From contig CAIXUF010000100.1 of the NCBI GenBank assembly GCA_903922535.1, positions 1 to 12,129 of the forward strand: 12,129 bases of DNA. The letters are read 5' to 3'. Each line of letters begins with the position of its first letter. Position 1 is the first letter of the stretch. The stretch comes from Candidatus Hydrogenedentota bacterium. Lineage in GTDB: Bacteria > Hydrogenedentota > Hydrogenedentia > Hydrogenedentiales > CAITNO01. Below the pieces are notes generated by a model, which was given only the letters and a program-made list of their open reading frames with translations, was not told the origin of the DNA and did no database searches. The translations under genes were made by a program, and so were the position numbers. Below are positions 1 to 6,424 of the stretch, piece by piece.

Positions 1-1
1 C

Positions 2-421
2 TCCCAAGGGGCAGCCAGCTACTACTTCAACGTGAAGCCTGTGGTCAAGGGGGGAACCAAGAAACTTTTCAAGACCAAGGCGATAGCCGATCTGGTCAAG
101 GAAACCGACATAGAGAACCTGGACCTGCTGCCGGCGGATTTTTCCTATCGGCATATGGACCTGTTTCTTGACAGTGAGAAAAAGCCCAAGAAGCGGATGA
201 GAGAATTCATCAGTCGCTTTGCGGACGATTACGAGGTACTGTTCCTGGACTGTCCCCCCAGTTTCTCCCTGGTGTCGGAGAACGTATTCAATTCATCCGA
301 TGTCATGCTGGTGCCGCTCATTCCCACCACCCTCTCACTGCGCACCTACGATCAGATCATTGACTACGTGAGCGACCACAAAAAACTGGACCTGAAAATC
401 ATGCCGTTTTTCTCCATGGTC
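2..421 (+). pseudogene. ParA/MinD-family ATPase fragment (both ends missing)
   Basis: About 140 codons of a ParA-type P-loop ATPase, the family that partitions plasmids, chromosomes and other cargo. Visible landmarks are QGAASYYF just after the missing P-loop and Walker A' region, LFLDCPPSFS (Walker B, about residues 71-80 counted from position 32), and LVPLIPTTLSLRTYDQI (about 93-109). It ends at KIMPFFSMV, exactly where family members normally continue with an Asp-Arg-Arg-Lys-like segment and another 80-100 residues. The N-terminal P-loop is lost only because the window begins here. The C-terminus is truly replaced by another protein. Hand counts of 60-base rows give about 47-57% GC here, against 60-73% in rows after the junction, so the fragment may be foreign. 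No ParB partner is visible. Confidence 0.7.
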
Positions 422-2272
422 ACAACGTGGACAGTGCGTCTTATGCTGGCAACCCTGGCTTTGGGTGCCGTCGCTTCCGAACCGTCCCCTGATAGCATCA
501 TCGGTATCCACAAGATCGGCACGGATGACGTGCGCTGGCTCCCCGGCACCTCCGGAAAGGCGGACGTAAACGGGGTCACCTTTACCTATGAGACCGAAGC
601 GGCGCCACCCTCAAAGGACACGGCACCTGCAACCTCCGTCACGCTTCGGTGGAGCGTGGACAAAGCCCTGAACGGCTATGAGGTATGCGCGCGGTATTGC
701 CCGGCCCCCGGTTCGGGTTGGCGCTGCACGGTCTATCCCTTTGCGGGAAACGCCTCCGAGGTGAAGATTGACCGGCTGATGAGCGTGGGGGTCCCGGCGG
801 TGCTGCTGTTCCGCGAGGATATGTCGCGCGCGGTGCTCTTCGGCATGGACCCCACCTTCGACTACCTCAACCCGACCACCTGGACGGGCGCGACCGGCTT
901 CTTCTTTCAAGACGGCACCATCCCGCCGCAGTATCGGCTGTGCGGCGGCGGACTCCAGCCCGGCATCCAGTACACCCTGCCCCTCCAGATCTTCACCAGC
1001 GACGCCGGCAACAGCGTGGACGCCGTCACCCAACTGGTCCAGTCCTGGATAACGCACAACCACTACAAGGTCGAGCCCATGTCCGTCCGCACGCCGGACG
1101 AGGCGCTTGCGCTTTATATAAACGGCCGCCGCAGCGCCAACAGTTGGCACCCGGGAATGGGCTATCAGATCCAAGACCTCTGGGCGGCGGTCTATCTGCC
1201 CGTGTCGGCCATGTCGGCATGGTTTGAGTACCTGCTCTATTGCGACACCGGCGACAACCTGTGGCGGCAGCGGGCCTTTGAGTCGATGGACTTCCTGCTC
1301 AAGGCGCAGAACAACGACGCCTCAAGCCCGCTCTACGGCTACATGCACACGGCCTACCTGCTGGACAAGAAGGAGTTCAACAGCGACGACCGCGGCACAA
1401 ATCCCGGCTACAAGGTCGATATGGATTTCATGATCGCCCACTACATGCTCAAGACCTGGGCGAAGCTAAAGGAACAGGAAAACGCCGACCGCGCGGACTG
1501 GCATGACGCCGCCGTCCGCTGCGCCGATTGGGCCCTTGCCCAGCAAAACCCGGACGGCGGTTTCCCGCAAAAGCTCGACTACGACACGCTCGCCAAATCC
1601 ATATCCGTCGTTTCCGGCCGGGCGCTTTCGGCCCTGCCCGCGATTGCCGCCATCACAAGCGACGATAAATACACCCGCGCTCTGGACCGTCTCGAACAGT
1701 TCTTGCGCACAAATGTGGAGGGCCGCTTCTGGTTTTGCGGCCAGCACCCGGATTTGTACCCCGGCGACTTCGAATCCGACAGCGTCTGGAATGCCGTCGA
1801 ATACTGGCTGGCCAAGCACAGCCGCACACAGGACGCCGACTGTCTCAAGCGCGCGCAGGCGGATGCCTGCTTCGCCTTTCTCATGCTCTGCCCGAAGCAG
1901 TTGAGCTGGATCAAGAACCCCACGCAGACCTGCCACACGGAACAGATGCATTACCAGCAATACTCAAACTACACCTACCACAACAAAAAACTGGCCTGCC
2001 TGCACCGGCTCGGGCAGCAGCCCGACGGCCAATTGTTCGGCGACCTCTTCAACCGGGCCATGCAGTGCGGCTTCTGGACGCAGGTGACCGAGGGCGATTT
2101 CACAGGCGCGCAATATGAGCGCATGTCCGATCCCTGGAAGAACGTCAGCAAGGAATTCGACTCAAAAGGAACGCGCTACATGAATGAGCTGTCGCTCGAC
2201 GCCAACCTGCAACTGCTCGAAACCGGCATCGCGCACGTTCCGCGCGCGGCGGCGTCTCCCAAGAGCGAATGA
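2..2272 (+). CDS. Chimeric open frame: partial ParA-type ATPase joined in frame to a secreted alpha/alpha-toroid protein
   Basis: The frame is open from the left edge of the window to the TGA at 2270-2272. A GTG at 32 could be read as a start, but the codons before it (SQGAASYYFN) match the stretch after the ParA Walker A' motif (D-x-D-[PS]-Q-G), so the real start lies upstream of the window. Up to about 421 the protein is ParA-like. From M129 (416) it becomes a signal peptide followed by a roughly 590-residue extracytoplasmic protein. A cytoplasmic ATPase feeding straight into a signal peptide makes little functional sense. I therefore regard the frame as a chimera made by recombination or misassembly. 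The two halves are described in the next two entries. The continuous frame is seen directly; its non-functionality as one protein is inferred. Confidence 0.75.
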   Translation, partial: SQGAASYYFNVKPVVKGGTKKLFKTKAIADLVKETDIENLDLLPADFSYRHMDLFLDSEKKPKKRMREFISRFADDYEVLFLDCPPSFSLVSENVFNSSDVMLVPLIPTTLSLRTYDQIIDYVSDHKKLDLKIMPFFSMVTTWTVRLMLATLALGAVASEPSPDSIIGIHKIGTDDVRWLPGTSGKADVNGVTFTYETEAAPPSKDTAPATSVTLRWSVDKALNGYEVCARYCPAPGSGWRCTVYPFAGNASEVKIDRLMSVGVPAVLLFREDMSRAVLFGMDPTFDYLNPTTWTGATGFFFQDGTIPPQYRLCGGGLQPGIQYTLPLQIFTSDAGNSVDAVTQLVQSWITHNHYKVEPMSVRTPDEALALYINGRRSANSWHPGMGYQIQDLWAAVYLPVSAMSAWFEYLLYCDTGDNLWRQRAFESMDFLLKAQNNDASSPLYGYMHTAYLLDKKEFNSDDRGTNPGYKVDMDFMIAHYMLKTWAKLKEQENADRADWHDAAVRCADWALAQQNPDGGFPQKLDYDTLAKSISVVSGRALSALPAIAAITSDDKYTRALDRLEQFLRTNVEGRFWFCGQHPDLYPGDFESDSVWNAVEYWLAKHSRTQDADCLKRAQADACFAFLMLCPKQLSWIKNPTQTCHTEQMHYQQYSNYTYHNKKLACLHRLGQQPDGQLFGDLFNRAMQCGFWTQVTEGDFTGAQYERMSDPWKNVSKEFDSKGTRYMNELSLDANLQLLETGIAHVPRAAASPKSE
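416..2272 (+). CDS. Secreted alpha/alpha-toroid (six-hairpin/terpenoid-cyclase-like) protein of unknown activity
   Basis: If read from ATG 416 this is a 618-residue exported protein. The N-terminus MVTTWTVR is followed by a short hydrophobic run and an AVA-S signal peptidase I-like site. After a beta-rich region of about 250 residues, the C-terminal part is helical with repeated Trp/Tyr-rich hairpins. Landmarks are GMGYQIQDLWAAVYLP, FLLKAQN, WALAQQNPDGGFPQK (a QxxDGGF-type toroid motif near 1540) and SDSVWNAVEYWL. Such (alpha/alpha)6 folds occur in glycoside hydrolases, polysaccharide lyases and prenyltransferase-like proteins, and I cannot choose among them. There is no purine-rich ribosome site before 416 (the upstream bases are T/C-rich), so the natural leader of this gene seems to be missing. 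It abuts the convergent TPR gene with no spacer. Confidence 0.65.
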   Translation: MVTTWTVRLMLATLALGAVASEPSPDSIIGIHKIGTDDVRWLPGTSGKADVNGVTFTYETEAAPPSKDTAPATSVTLRWSVDKALNGYEVCARYCPAPGSGWRCTVYPFAGNASEVKIDRLMSVGVPAVLLFREDMSRAVLFGMDPTFDYLNPTTWTGATGFFFQDGTIPPQYRLCGGGLQPGIQYTLPLQIFTSDAGNSVDAVTQLVQSWITHNHYKVEPMSVRTPDEALALYINGRRSANSWHPGMGYQIQDLWAAVYLPVSAMSAWFEYLLYCDTGDNLWRQRAFESMDFLLKAQNNDASSPLYGYMHTAYLLDKKEFNSDDRGTNPGYKVDMDFMIAHYMLKTWAKLKEQENADRADWHDAAVRCADWALAQQNPDGGFPQKLDYDTLAKSISVVSGRALSALPAIAAITSDDKYTRALDRLEQFLRTNVEGRFWFCGQHPDLYPGDFESDSVWNAVEYWLAKHSRTQDADCLKRAQADACFAFLMLCPKQLSWIKNPTQTCHTEQMHYQQYSNYTYHNKKLACLHRLGQQPDGQLFGDLFNRAMQCGFWTQVTEGDFTGAQYERMSDPWKNVSKEFDSKGTRYMNELSLDANLQLLETGIAHVPRAAASPKSE

Positions 2273-4378
2273 TCATTTCATGTTCATGTCCGGCGGCTGC
2301 ATCTCCGCAGCCCTCTGGAGATATTTGCCGGCCTCTTCCATGCGTCCCATCTTGGCCAGGATCTCGCCCAAAGCCCCCGCCGATCTGGGGTTGTTCGGGT
2401 CTATTTCAAGCGCCTTCCGGAATTGCGCCTCGGCCTCCTCATACTTCCCCCGGTTTGCCAGGCATGCGCCCAGATTCTGCAGCAGCGGCACCCCCTTCGG
2501 GTCAATCTTCAGCGCCCGTGCAAAGTAGGACTCGGCGTCCTCAAACCGCTGTTGTCCCATGGCGATCATGCCCAGGCCGTTGAGCACGGTGGGATCGCCC
2601 GGGGCTTCCTCCGCCGCTTTCTGAAGGCAGGCCAGGGCTTCATCGGTGCGGCCCTGCCTCATGGCAACCGCGGCAAGGGTGTTCAGCGCTTTCAGGTTCA
2701 GGGGGTCTATTTCCAGCGCCCTGTTCAGGTACGCCCTGGCGTCCTCGGGACGGTCCTGCCGCAGGGCGAGCATGCCCAGATTCTGCAGGGTGCCGGCATT
2801 CTTCGGATTCAACGCCGCCGCCTTCTTCAGGCAGGTCTCGGCTTCGCCGTAGTTCTGCCGCTGCGCCGCAAGTATGCCCAGATCGTTGAGCGCCCTTACG
2901 TTTTGCGGGTCCAGTTCCACGGCTTTCCTCAGGCATCTCACGGCCTCATCGGGCTGTCCGCCTTCCGCGGCGGCAGAGGCCATGTTCAAATAGGCGAGCG
3001 AACTTTCCTGGCCGATGGCGATCGCATGGCCAAAAAGCACCGTGTCATTGCGCCAATAGCCGGTCTGAATGCCCGCATCCACGGTCAGCGCCAGGAGCGC
3101 CGCGCAGGACAGGGCGGCCAGGACGCGCTTTGACACATGTCGTGCCCCGGCCAGATCGGCCAGCCCCCAGACGGCCATGATATACAGGCCAATCAGCGGC
3201 AGGTGCGTGTATCGGTCCGCACGGGAGAAGTCGCCAACCCGCAGAATGCCGATGACGGGCGCAAAGACGCCCAGGTACCAAAACCACCCCACCGCCAGCC
3301 AGGGCCGGCGGCGCGCCTGCGCAAGGCATAACACCGTAATCGCCGCCAGCGTCACCGCCGCAACGGCCACCTGCCACAGCGGCCGCGAAGCCGGGTACGG
3401 GTAAAACGCCGCCAGGTCCGTCGGCCATACCGCCTTCACCAGGTAGAGCGCGTAGACAAAAAGCGCATTGGCGCACCGCGTCACCAGGGGGACCTTCCCC
3501 GCAACGTCAATATTCTCCCCGCGCAACTGCATAACGACGGTGCTCAGCGCGGACAGTGCCGCGATCAGGAAAAGGGGCATCTTCTCCGCAACCAGCCGGG
3601 CTGCTTTCCTGGCCGTGACGCCAGGGGGTTCGGCGAAGTCCAACCGGCGAAGCGGCCAGCAATCCAGGAGCAGCAGCGCGCAGGGAAGCGTCACCATCAT
3701 CGGTTTTGACATCACGCCGAGGACGAACGCCGCAATGACCGCAACGTAGCGGAGCAGGCCGCCTTTGCGGGCATACAAACCATAGGCGCCCATCGCCAGC
3801 GCCCAGAAGAAGACGCAGAGCACGTCCTTCCGCTCCGAAATCCACGCCACCGACTCCACATGCAGCGGATGCACGGCGGACAGGGCGGCCACCGCCGCGC
3901 TCGGCCACAACCGCCCGGTCAGCGCCCGAAGCGCCAGAAACAGCATCACCGACGCCGCGGCATGGAAGAGCAGATTGCCGAGGTGATGTCCCCACGGATG
4001 CAGGCCGTACAGCGAGCAGTCAAGCATGTGCGACATCCACGTCAGCGGATGAAAGTACATGGCCTTTTCCGTGGTGAACGCCCACCCGACGGACTTCAGC
4101 GTCAGTCCCGCCTGCACCTGCGGCGTATCCGTGACATACAGGTCGTCGTCATAGCTTAGAAAGGAGAACTGCAGCGTCTGGCCGTAGACCGCGATGCAAG
4201 CAAGCACGAGCCCCGCGCAGACGGCGGTCACGAGCACCCGCTGCCTGCGCCGCTCAACCGGCGCGGAGGAATCCACGCCCGCGGCCACGCGGCGCATCGG
4301 CGGGGATGACTCCCTGCGGCGGATCATCACCGACTTTGCGCCCTGCCCTGTCTTCTTGCCCGGCTTTGAATGTTGCAT
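2273..4378 (-). CDS. TMTC-like polytopic membrane protein with C-terminal TPR repeats
   Basis: A 701-residue protein. A basic, disordered N-terminus (to about residue 48) leads into many membrane helices (first about 49-66). The first extracytoplasmic loop carries SYDDDLYV (75-82), matching the acidic motif of GT-C-type glycosyltransferase folds. HPLTWMSHMLD (110-120) and HPLHVESVAWISERKDVL (170-187) are the hallmark motifs of bacterial relatives of eukaryotic TMTC O-mannosyltransferases. Residues from about 460 to the end form seven consecutive 34-residue TPRs, most with A-L/I-x-[IL]-[DN]-P helix ends. A membrane glycosyltransferase or glycan-related role is plausible from the family but unproven. 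I chose ATG 4378: the only longer start is a TTG at 4492 with an unconserved extension. The ribosome site is weak. The gene reads toward, and ends flush against, the secreted-protein gene. Confidence 0.85.
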   Translation of the reverse strand: MQHSKPGKKTGQGAKSVMIRRRESSPPMRRVAAGVDSSAPVERRRQRVLVTAVCAGLVLACIAVYGQTLQFSFLSYDDDLYVTDTPQVQAGLTLKSVGWAFTTEKAMYFHPLTWMSHMLDCSLYGLHPWGHHLGNLLFHAAASVMLFLALRALTGRLWPSAAVAALSAVHPLHVESVAWISERKDVLCVFFWALAMGAYGLYARKGGLLRYVAVIAAFVLGVMSKPMMVTLPCALLLLDCWPLRRLDFAEPPGVTARKAARLVAEKMPLFLIAALSALSTVVMQLRGENIDVAGKVPLVTRCANALFVYALYLVKAVWPTDLAAFYPYPASRPLWQVAVAAVTLAAITVLCLAQARRRPWLAVGWFWYLGVFAPVIGILRVGDFSRADRYTHLPLIGLYIMAVWGLADLAGARHVSKRVLAALSCAALLALTVDAGIQTGYWRNDTVLFGHAIAIGQESSLAYLNMASAAAEGGQPDEAVRCLRKAVELDPQNVRALNDLGILAAQRQNYGEAETCLKKAAALNPKNAGTLQNLGMLALRQDRPEDARAYLNRALEIDPLNLKALNTLAAVAMRQGRTDEALACLQKAAEEAPGDPTVLNGLGMIAMGQQRFEDAESYFARALKIDPKGVPLLQNLGACLANRGKYEEAEAQFRKALEIDPNNPRSAGALGEILAKMGRMEEAGKYLQRAAEMQPPDMNMK

Positions 4379-4485
4379 GGTATCCAGTATGTCACGGTTT
4401 CCGGCAAAGGATAAAGCAGGACCTCCGACGAAAAACAGGGACTGACTCGCTTCGTCCTTTACCCTTCGCCCTTGCAGGCAGGAAC

Positions 4486-4514
4486 TTGCCAAAGGTCACT
4501 GCATGTGCTATATT
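4486..4514 (+). promoter_or_regulatory. Sigma-70-type promoter of the toxin-antitoxin operon
   Basis: TTGCCA (4486-4491) and TATATT (4509-4514) each match the sigma-70 consensus at five of six positions and are separated by 17 bases, the optimal spacing. Transcription would begin near 4521, just before the palindrome at 4526 and 37 bases before the antitoxin ATG. No experimental support; the call rests on motif and placement. Confidence 0.65.
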
Positions 4515-4525
4515 TCTCTTGGGCT

Positions 4526-4542
4526 GGTCTTAGACCGGTCTT
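4526..4542 (+). promoter_or_regulatory. Palindromic operator candidate of the toxin-antitoxin operon
   Basis: GGTCT-T-AGACC (4526-4536) is a perfect 5-bp-arm palindrome and is followed at once by a further GGTCTT (4537-4542), so a second overlapping palindrome GACCGGTC forms at 4533-4540. It covers the predicted early transcribed region between promoter and ribosome site. Phd/YefM antitoxins, usually together with their toxin, bind such short palindromes to repress their own operon, so this is the natural operator candidate. Confidence 0.5.
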
Positions 4543-4544
4543 GT

Positions 4545-4551
4545 AAAGGAG
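4545..4551 (+). promoter_or_regulatory. Ribosome binding site of the antitoxin gene
   Basis: AAAGGAG lies six bases before ATG 4558 and is a near-perfect Shine-Dalgarno sequence. It fixes the start of the antitoxin gene. Confidence 0.8.
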
Positions 4552-4557
4552 TTTTCT

Positions 4558-4797
4558 ATGAAGACGATTGGCGTGTACGAGGCCAAGACACATCTCGCCG
4601 AACTGGTTGACCAGGTTCTTACGGGCGAGAGCATCCTCATCACCCGGCATGGCGTGCCCGTTGCCCGGCTGTGCCCCGCCCCGGGCATGCCCGACAAGAC
4701 GATCGAACAGACTATCCGCGAGATTCGTGAATTCCGCAAGACCCACTCATTGGGCGGCATGTCCGTCAAGGAACTGATTGAGGAAGGACGCCGATAA
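4558..4797 (+). CDS. Type II antitoxin, Phd/YefM family
   Basis: A 79-residue protein with the classic Phd/YefM fold at its N-terminus: VYEAKTHLAELVDQVLTGES (6-25), then the beta-strand ILITRHGVPVARLCP (26-40). This half dimerises and binds operator DNA. The C-terminal half (about 45-79) is charged and helical (TIREIREFRKTHS, VKELIEEGRR) and should be the toxin-wrapping segment that blocks the PIN active site. The promoter, palindrome and strong ribosome site lie directly upstream. Its TAA stop (4795-4797) overlaps the toxin ATG (4797-4799) by one base, the usual arrangement for coupled translation with antitoxin first. The pairing of a Phd/YefM antitoxin with a PIN toxin is common in VapBC-type loci. 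Confidence 0.92.
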   Translation: MKTIGVYEAKTHLAELVDQVLTGESILITRHGVPVARLCPAPGMPDKTIEQTIREIREFRKTHSLGGMSVKELIEEGRR

Positions 4798-5213
4798 TGC
4801 CCGCCTTCGTCTTGGACTGTTCAGCCGCGGCGACTTGGTTCTTCGATGATGAATCGTCGACCGTTGCGCAGCGCGCTCTGGACGCTCTCGGCACACAATC
4901 AGCCCTGGTGCCGCCGCTGTTCTTCCTGGAAGTGGCGAATGTGCTTTCGGTTGCCGAACGCCGCGGCAGACTCAGCCGGGCGGGCAGCGATGATATCCTC
5001 CGTTTCCTCGATGCGCTCCCGCTGCAGGTTGACACCCGGCCACCAACCCATTCCATCCCGCGGATTCTCGATCTGGCGCGAAGTCATTCCCTGAGCGCCT
5101 ACGATGCGGCGTATCTGGACTTGGCCATGCACGCCCAATTGCCTCTGGTCACGCTGGATGAATCGTTGAGGAAGGCCGGCCGCAAGTGTGGGGTTGCCCT
5201 GTACGGAAGCTGA
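4797..5213 (+). CDS. vapC: Type II toxin, PIN-domain ribonuclease (VapC-type)
   Basis: A 138-residue single PIN domain, the normal VapC size. The acidic residues that hold the catalytic metal are all in place: D7 in FVLDCSA, E45 in FFLEVANVL, D103 in LSAYDAAYLDLA and D121 in VTLDESL. By family knowledge it is a metal-dependent endoribonuclease (many VapCs cut initiator tRNA, 23S rRNA or other tRNAs) neutralised by the upstream antitoxin. The real target cannot be told from sequence. The start overlaps the antitoxin stop by one base, so expression is translationally coupled. No truncation or active-site loss is seen, so the toxin looks functional. No terminator is evident after the stop; the next gene begins 194 bases on. 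Confidence 0.93.
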   Translation: MPAFVLDCSAAATWFFDDESSTVAQRALDALGTQSALVPPLFFLEVANVLSVAERRGRLSRAGSDDILRFLDALPLQVDTRPPTHSIPRILDLARSHSLSAYDAAYLDLAMHAQLPLVTLDESLRKAGRKCGVALYGS

Positions 5214-5244
5214 CAGGGACCGATTTTACATCCGGGACTTGCGC

Positions 5245-5256
5245 CTCCTGCAGGAG
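5245..5256. promoter_or_regulatory. Perfect 12-bp palindrome upstream of the sugar ABC operon
   Basis: CTCCTGCAGGAG is a perfect 12-bp palindrome lying just before a TTGACA (5258-5263) that could act as a -35 box. No convincing -10 box follows at 16-18 bases, so the promoter is not assigned. The palindrome is an operator candidate for a sugar-responsive regulator; its placement is the only support. Confidence 0.3.
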
Positions 5257-5375
5257 TTTGACATAAATGGCGTGCAAGCCCGCCGAGCCTCTGCCTTGTA
5301 TGCTTAATTCCGGTGGGCCTTTCCATTTCGGGATGTTGCCTGCGCGGCGCGAGTGTGTCATCATTTCCGCATCCA

Positions 5376-5388
5376 GCCCGAATCGGGC
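5376..5388 (+). promoter_or_regulatory. Short hairpin or operator in the leader of the binding-protein gene
   Basis: GCCCG-AAT-CGGGC makes a GC-only 5-bp stem with a 3-base loop. It ends six bases before the ribosome site AAGGAG (5395-5400), which in turn lies seven bases before GTG 5408. It could be a regulator site or an RNA hairpin that shapes access to the ribosome site. Low certainty. Confidence 0.3.
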
Positions 5389-5407
5389 ACTAATAAGGAG
5401 ACTCATC

Positions 5408-6424
5408 GTGCGTAACCTGTTCATCATATCTGCTACCATCGCGCTGGTTGCGGTGTTAGCTTTTTCGGGTTGCTCCAAACCGGCCGAGCCGTCCGCCGGG
5501 GCCGCGCCGCAGGCCGCCGACGCGAAGATCAGAATCGCGGGCATGGTCTTCCAGGAGGACCAGTTCTTCCGGCTGGTGCTGTTCGGCATGCGCGATGCCG
5601 CAAAGAAGGCGGGCGTCGAACTGTTGGAGGGCAACAGCGCCATGAAGCCGGAGAAAGAAATTCAGTTGGTCAACACCTACGTCGCGCGCAAGGTGGATGC
5701 CATCATCCTGTCGCCGATCAGCGCGAAAGGCTCGGTGGCCGCGCTGAAGCCGGCCGTGGACAAGGGCATCAAGGTCGTCACCTATAACACGTCCGTGGAC
5801 GGCGATCTTGCGGTCTCGGCCGTGGCGAGCATCGAGGAAGACCTGGGCGCGCAGACCGGCAAGGCGGCAAAGAAGTACATCGAAGAGAAGCTGGGCGGCA
5901 AGGCGAAGATTGCCATCTTCTGCTTCAAGTCCCAGGCGCCGGAACAGAGTGAGGCGCGCGTCGGCGGGTTCAAACGCGAGGTGGGGACGCTGCCGGGCGT
6001 GGAGTTTGTCGCGGAGCAGGACGCCTGGCTGCCCGAGTTGGGCGTGAAGAAGGGCGGCGACGTGCTCACGGCGCATCCCGAGGTCAACCTGATCTGGGCC
6101 GCCAACGAGGGCGGCACGGTCGGCGCGGTCATGGCGGTCAAGAACGCGGGCAAGGCGGGCCAGGTGGCCGTGTTCGGCACCGACGCCAGCGAGCAACTGC
6201 TCGGCTTTCTCCAGGCGGACGACAACATCCTCCAGGCCATCACCAGCCAGCGGCCCACGGACTTGGGCCGGACGGCGGTCGAGAACGCGTTGAAAGCGAT
6301 CAAGGGCGAGCCGGTGGAGAAGAAAGTGTCGATTCCGGGCGTGTGCCTCTCGCGCACCGACCCCGCAGGCGTGGCGGCCTTCGCCAAGCAGCTTCAGGAA
6401 TGGATAGGCGCCGGTTCGAAGTGA
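5408..6424 (+). CDS. Sugar ABC transporter substrate-binding lipoprotein (ribose type, CUT2)
   Basis: A 338-residue periplasmic-binding-protein family member. I start it at GTG 5408 because AAGGAG sits seven bases upstream and the N-terminus becomes a textbook lipoprotein signal: VRNLFIIS, a hydrophobic run, then FSGC with the lipidated Cys at residue 22. An ATG at 5267 in the same frame has no such signal. After an Ala/Pro-rich linker (23-40) come two Rossmann-like lobes of the Peripla_BP_4 type. Landmarks are MVFQEDQFFRLVLFGM (46-61), VDAIILSPIS (97-106), the hinge-like VFGTDASEQ (255-263) and ITSQRPTDLG (278-287). Such proteins bind ribose, galactose, xylose, inositol or autoinducer-like sugars; the ligand here is unknown. 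It overlaps the ATPase gene by four bases. Confidence 0.92.
   Translation: MRNLFIISATIALVAVLAFSGCSKPAEPSAGAAPQAADAKIRIAGMVFQEDQFFRLVLFGMRDAAKKAGVELLEGNSAMKPEKEIQLVNTYVARKVDAIILSPISAKGSVAALKPAVDKGIKVVTYNTSVDGDLAVSAVASIEEDLGAQTGKAAKKYIEEKLGGKAKIAIFCFKSQAPEQSEARVGGFKREVGTLPGVEFVAEQDAWLPELGVKKGGDVLTAHPEVNLIWAANEGGTVGAVMAVKNAGKAGQVAVFGTDASEQLLGFLQADDNILQAITSQRPTDLGRTAVENALKAIKGEPVEKKVSIPGVCLSRTDPAGVAAFAKQLQEWIGAGSK

Noticed and set aside
4379..4492. Extended start (TTG 4492) for the TPR membrane protein
   Set aside because: It adds 38 non-family-like residues and overlaps the toxin-antitoxin promoter region. ATG 4378 gives a sensible N-terminus.
5267..5407. Upstream ATG start for the sugar-binding protein
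   Set aside because: It would bury the lipoprotein signal 47 residues inside the protein. The AAGGAG site points to GTG 5408.
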